This document shows positions 61,812 through 64,000 of a stretch of DNA of 64,000 bases, piece after piece. The stretch is from NCBI RefSeq assembly GCF_012641435.1, contig NZ_JABAIJ010000005.1, positions 464,367 to 528,366 of the forward strand, given 5' to 3'. The position numbers and the translations under genes were made by a program. Positions within the stretch are counted from its first letter, which is position 1; each line of letters begins with the position of its first letter. The notes under the pieces are model-generated. The model saw only the letters and a program-made list of their open reading frames with translations. It was not told the origin of the DNA and searched no databases. The DNA comes from Rhizobium sp. P38BS-XIX (GTDB lineage Bacteria; Pseudomonadota; Alphaproteobacteria; Rhizobiales; Rhizobiaceae).

Positions 61812-63752
61812 ATGTCTGAAAGCAAAGCCAGGACTGGATTCTACCCTGACGACGCCTTTGAGGTGTCGCAGAGCGCGGCTCGTCGGCGTGCTTCCTCCCA
61901 TCGTGAGGACCAGGAATTCGACAGCCGCCCGGACCTGCATGCGGCCAATTCCGATGAAGATCCCCGCGATGTCGAGCTGCGAGCCATCCTGCGCCGGATG
62001 CTGGATGGTGATCCCTATCCCGTCTCGGGCCGAAAAGTGCAGCGGGTCGAAGAGACGCCGCAGGCGCAGCCCCAGCCCCAACTTCTGACGGAAAAAATCG
62101 GCAGCATCCTGAACCACCGCTATGTGGAGCAGGAGCCTGTTCGCAGCGCGGCGGCTGAACCTGCCGTCGTTCCCGATCTTCTGGAATTCGTACCGGATCT
62201 GCTTGAAGACGAGCTTGAGCCGCATCCGCGCATCGAACCTGCCGTTATCGAGCCCTCGCCATCACGCCGCAACTGGTCGCTGAGCATTCGCGCTCTCGGC
62301 TTCGTCATGATGGCGGCGCTCGCCGGCACGGCTATTCCGACGATCTTTGCGCCGGCGCCACTTTATTTGTCCCAGACCTTTCTGCATGTCGAAGGCGAAG
62401 GTAGCGCTCGCCAGACGCTGTTGGATATTGCGGCAAAGCGCGCTGTCTCCACGACCGCGCTGTCGGATGTCGTGGCAAGACTGAAGCTGGATCGCGATCC
62501 CGAATTTACGGGCAGTCGCTCAGGCGCTCTCGGCGTGGCCATTGAACTTCTTTCCGGCAGCGGCAATGCCTCGGATGCGCCTTCGCGCGCGCAGGCCAAC
62601 CTCCGCAAGGATATCGTCGTCGGCATCGATCAGGCGACTGGCCTCCTGCGTCTATCCGCGACCTCCGGCAATGCGGCAAGATCCGCCGACATTGCCAATC
62701 GCCTTGCCTTTGCAACTATCTACGATGCCGCAGTGGTCCAGGCCGGCGCATCACACACCGGCGAAGCTGCAAGCGCCCGCAGTCGCAAAGAACTCGATAG
62801 TGCCTCGGCCGCGCTGAACGATTTCAAGGCACGCTACGGCGAAGACAAGATCGCCGCCGCCCTGGCGCTGCAGCAGCAGCGTCAGCAATTGGACAATGAT
62901 ATCCGCTTGGCCGAAATCGCGGTGCGAAACGCCAAGGCGAATGTGACCGCGGCCAAATCGGCGACGCCAGCCTCTCTCATGAGCGGCGCGCTGCCGGCCG
63001 ATCTTTCTGCCGCCGGGCTTGATGACTTGCGCAGCCGCTATAGCGCGGCCAAGGCTCAGCTCACCCAACTTTCGACGCAGTTGGGCCCACGTCACCCGCG
63101 CCTTCTGGCTCAGCAGGCAGTTGTCGACGGTCTTGCTGCGAGCATCCGCACCCAGATTCAGCGCCTCGTAGTTAGCAGCGATGCCACCCTCAAGGACGCG
63201 CTGGAAAAACAAGATAGTCTCTCCGCACGGATGACCGCCCTCAGCAAACAGGGCGTCGATGTCGATATTTCCCACCTTGAGCAATTGCAGGATGCCGTAA
63301 CAGCGGCGCAAAGCCGCTACGAGGCCGATCAGCAAAGTGCTGCACTCGCGCCGCCGCAGACCAGGGCGCCGATATCGGTCATTTCGCAGGCGGTCGCCTC
63401 CGCAGCGCCGATCGATGACCATCTGGTCAACAATCAGGCCATCGGCTTTGTCATAGGTCTTGGTCTGTCGTTGTGCCTGGTTTTCCTGCGCAAGTGGCTG
63501 ATCAGCGCCCCGATGTCGGACGATCGACCCAGCCATGACGCCGCGCCGTCAATCCCGGCATATCGCTCCGAAATCGAGCCGGTGCCTGCGCAACTGCCCG
63601 ATCTCGAGCCGGCCTTCGATGACGAACCGCAGCTCGAACTTGATCGCCAAACGGAGTTTGAGGACGAGTGGCTGCGCGTGCGCCAGGAACTCGCCGATCT
63701 GCGTGCCAAGGTTCAGACCTATGCCGCCCGCAGGCATGCCGGGCTCGATTGA
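61812..63752 (+). CDS. Polysaccharide chain-length/transport protein (Wzz/GumC-like, no kinase domain)
   Basis: 646 residues. A cytoplasmic N-terminal region of about 155 residues is unusually long for the family. It is followed by a membrane helix (LGFVMMAALAGTAIPTIFAP), a periplasmic coiled-coil domain (RQQLDNDIRLAEIAVRNAKA) with the GumC/Wzc motif LGPRHPRLLAQQAVVDGLAA, and a second membrane helix (AIGFVIGLGLSLCLVFLRKW). A cytoplasmic tail of about 90 residues lacks Walker motifs, so it is not a tyrosine autokinase. It presumably acts with the WecG-type transferase in exopolysaccharide production. Confidence 0.8.
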   Translation: MSESKARTGFYPDDAFEVSQSAARRRASSHREDQEFDSRPDLHAANSDEDPRDVELRAILRRMLDGDPYPVSGRKVQRVEETPQAQPQPQLLTEKIGSILNHRYVEQEPVRSAAAEPAVVPDLLEFVPDLLEDELEPHPRIEPAVIEPSPSRRNWSLSIRALGFVMMAALAGTAIPTIFAPAPLYLSQTFLHVEGEGSARQTLLDIAAKRAVSTTALSDVVARLKLDRDPEFTGSRSGALGVAIELLSGSGNASDAPSRAQANLRKDIVVGIDQATGLLRLSATSGNAARSADIANRLAFATIYDAAVVQAGASHTGEAASARSRKELDSASAALNDFKARYGEDKIAAALALQQQRQQLDNDIRLAEIAVRNAKANVTAAKSATPASLMSGALPADLSAAGLDDLRSRYSAAKAQLTQLSTQLGPRHPRLLAQQAVVDGLAASIRTQIQRLVVSSDATLKDALEKQDSLSARMTALSKQGVDVDISHLEQLQDAVTAAQSRYEADQQSAALAPPQTRAPISVISQAVASAAPIDDHLVNNQAIGFVIGLGLSLCLVFLRKWLISAPMSDDRPSHDAAPSIPAYRSEIEPVPAQLPDLEPAFDDEPQLELDRQTEFEDEWLRVRQELADLRAKVQTYAARRHAGLD

Positions 63753-63866
63753 CCCCGCTGTTTTCTCCTTGCTATTACCGCTTTCAGACACCATAGGGCG
63801 TTGGCAGGCAATTATGTCTGGCCGATGATTTGTAGATTGGCGCCGAATTCATATTGGGAGACCAGC

Positions 63867-64000
63867 GTGACGACAGTGATCGATGGCAAGGTTGCAGCGG
63901 CTTCGGTGATCGAGGCGGTCAAGAATGCGGCGGCGGGACTTGAGGCGGAGACCGGTGTGAAGACCGGGCTTGCGGTCGTGATCGTCGGTGACGATCCGGC
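63867..64000 (+). CDS. folD: Bifunctional methylenetetrahydrofolate dehydrogenase/cyclohydrolase FolD (start only)
   Basis: The first 44 codons, cut by the window edge. From GTG 63867 it reads MTTVIDGKVAAASVIEAVKN, then LAVVIVGDDP, the conserved N-terminus of FolD (IDGK...; L.VI.VG.DPAS). GGGAG lies eight bases upstream of the GTG. It makes 10-formyl-tetrahydrofolate from methylene-tetrahydrofolate. Confidence 0.88.
   Translation, partial: MTTVIDGKVAAASVIEAVKNAAAGLEAETGVKTGLAVVIVGDDP

Overview
The window is a contiguous piece of an alphaproteobacterial chromosome of the Rhizobium type. This follows from the gene order of the rhizobial flagellar, chemotaxis and motility regulon, from several proteins restricted to this group (VisN/VisR, Rem/FtcR, MotC, MotE, CheS, CheT, the CheY1/CheY2 pair, FlaF, FlbT, four simple flagellins), from the GC-rich codon use, and from the housekeeping flanks (secDF fusion on the left, folD on the right). 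No tRNA, rRNA, CRISPR array, insertion sequence or phage gene was seen.

Left flank (1-7045): the start of a UvrD-type helicase gene (minus), an SMP-30/gluconolactonase-like gene (plus), secDF, a small hypothetical gene, a GT39-type membrane glycosyltransferase and a 37-residue membrane peptide (all minus). Chemotaxis operon (7490-15934, plus): a soluble globin-type receptor (IcpA-like), then cheS, cheY1, cheA, cheW, cheR, cheB, cheY2, cheD and cheT, mostly with 4-base stop/start overlaps. Flagellar genes (16100-60631): fliF; the master regulators visN and visR; a minus-strand operon motA-fliM-fliN-fliG with flhB and one unnamed gene; the plus-strand run flgF-fliI-orf-flgB-flgC-fliE-flgG-flgA-flgI-motE-flgH-fliL-fliP; four flagellin genes; a fliH-like gene with motB-motC-fliK and a lytic transglycosylase; the regulator rem; a relic of flgE; flgK-flgL-flaF-flbT-flgD-fliQ-flhA-fliR; and fliJ-like, flgJ-N-domain, flgN-like and fliL-like genes. 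Right flank (60871-64000): a WecG/TagA/CpsF glycosyltransferase, a Wzz/GumC-like chain-length protein, and the start of folD.

The inferred regulatory cascade is VisNR, then Rem, then class II (basal body, motor), then class III (flagellins, chemotaxis), as established in Sinorhizobium meliloti. The sequence adds three things. First, the hook gene flgE, expected between rem and flgK, is reduced to an 88-codon scarred remnant, and no other hook gene is present in the window. Second, a strongly conserved element of about 35-47 bp (GGCATGA-type head followed by two CCGG arms that can pair) lies upstream of all four flagellin genes and of the icpA-led chemotaxis operon; it may be a class III promoter or a leader-RNA target such as that of FlbT. 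Third, three antisense-oriented cargo genes sit inside the flagellin region: an OGT/SPINDLY-like (GT41) glycosyltransferase between fliP and the first flagellin, and a PLP decarboxylase/ATP-grasp operon between the second and third flagellins. They are candidates for a flagellin-modification or small-molecule system.

Functions are assigned from recognised motifs and gene order only; no database search was run. Many starts were moved downstream of the longest open frame where a Shine-Dalgarno sequence, a stop/start overlap or the family length favoured it.
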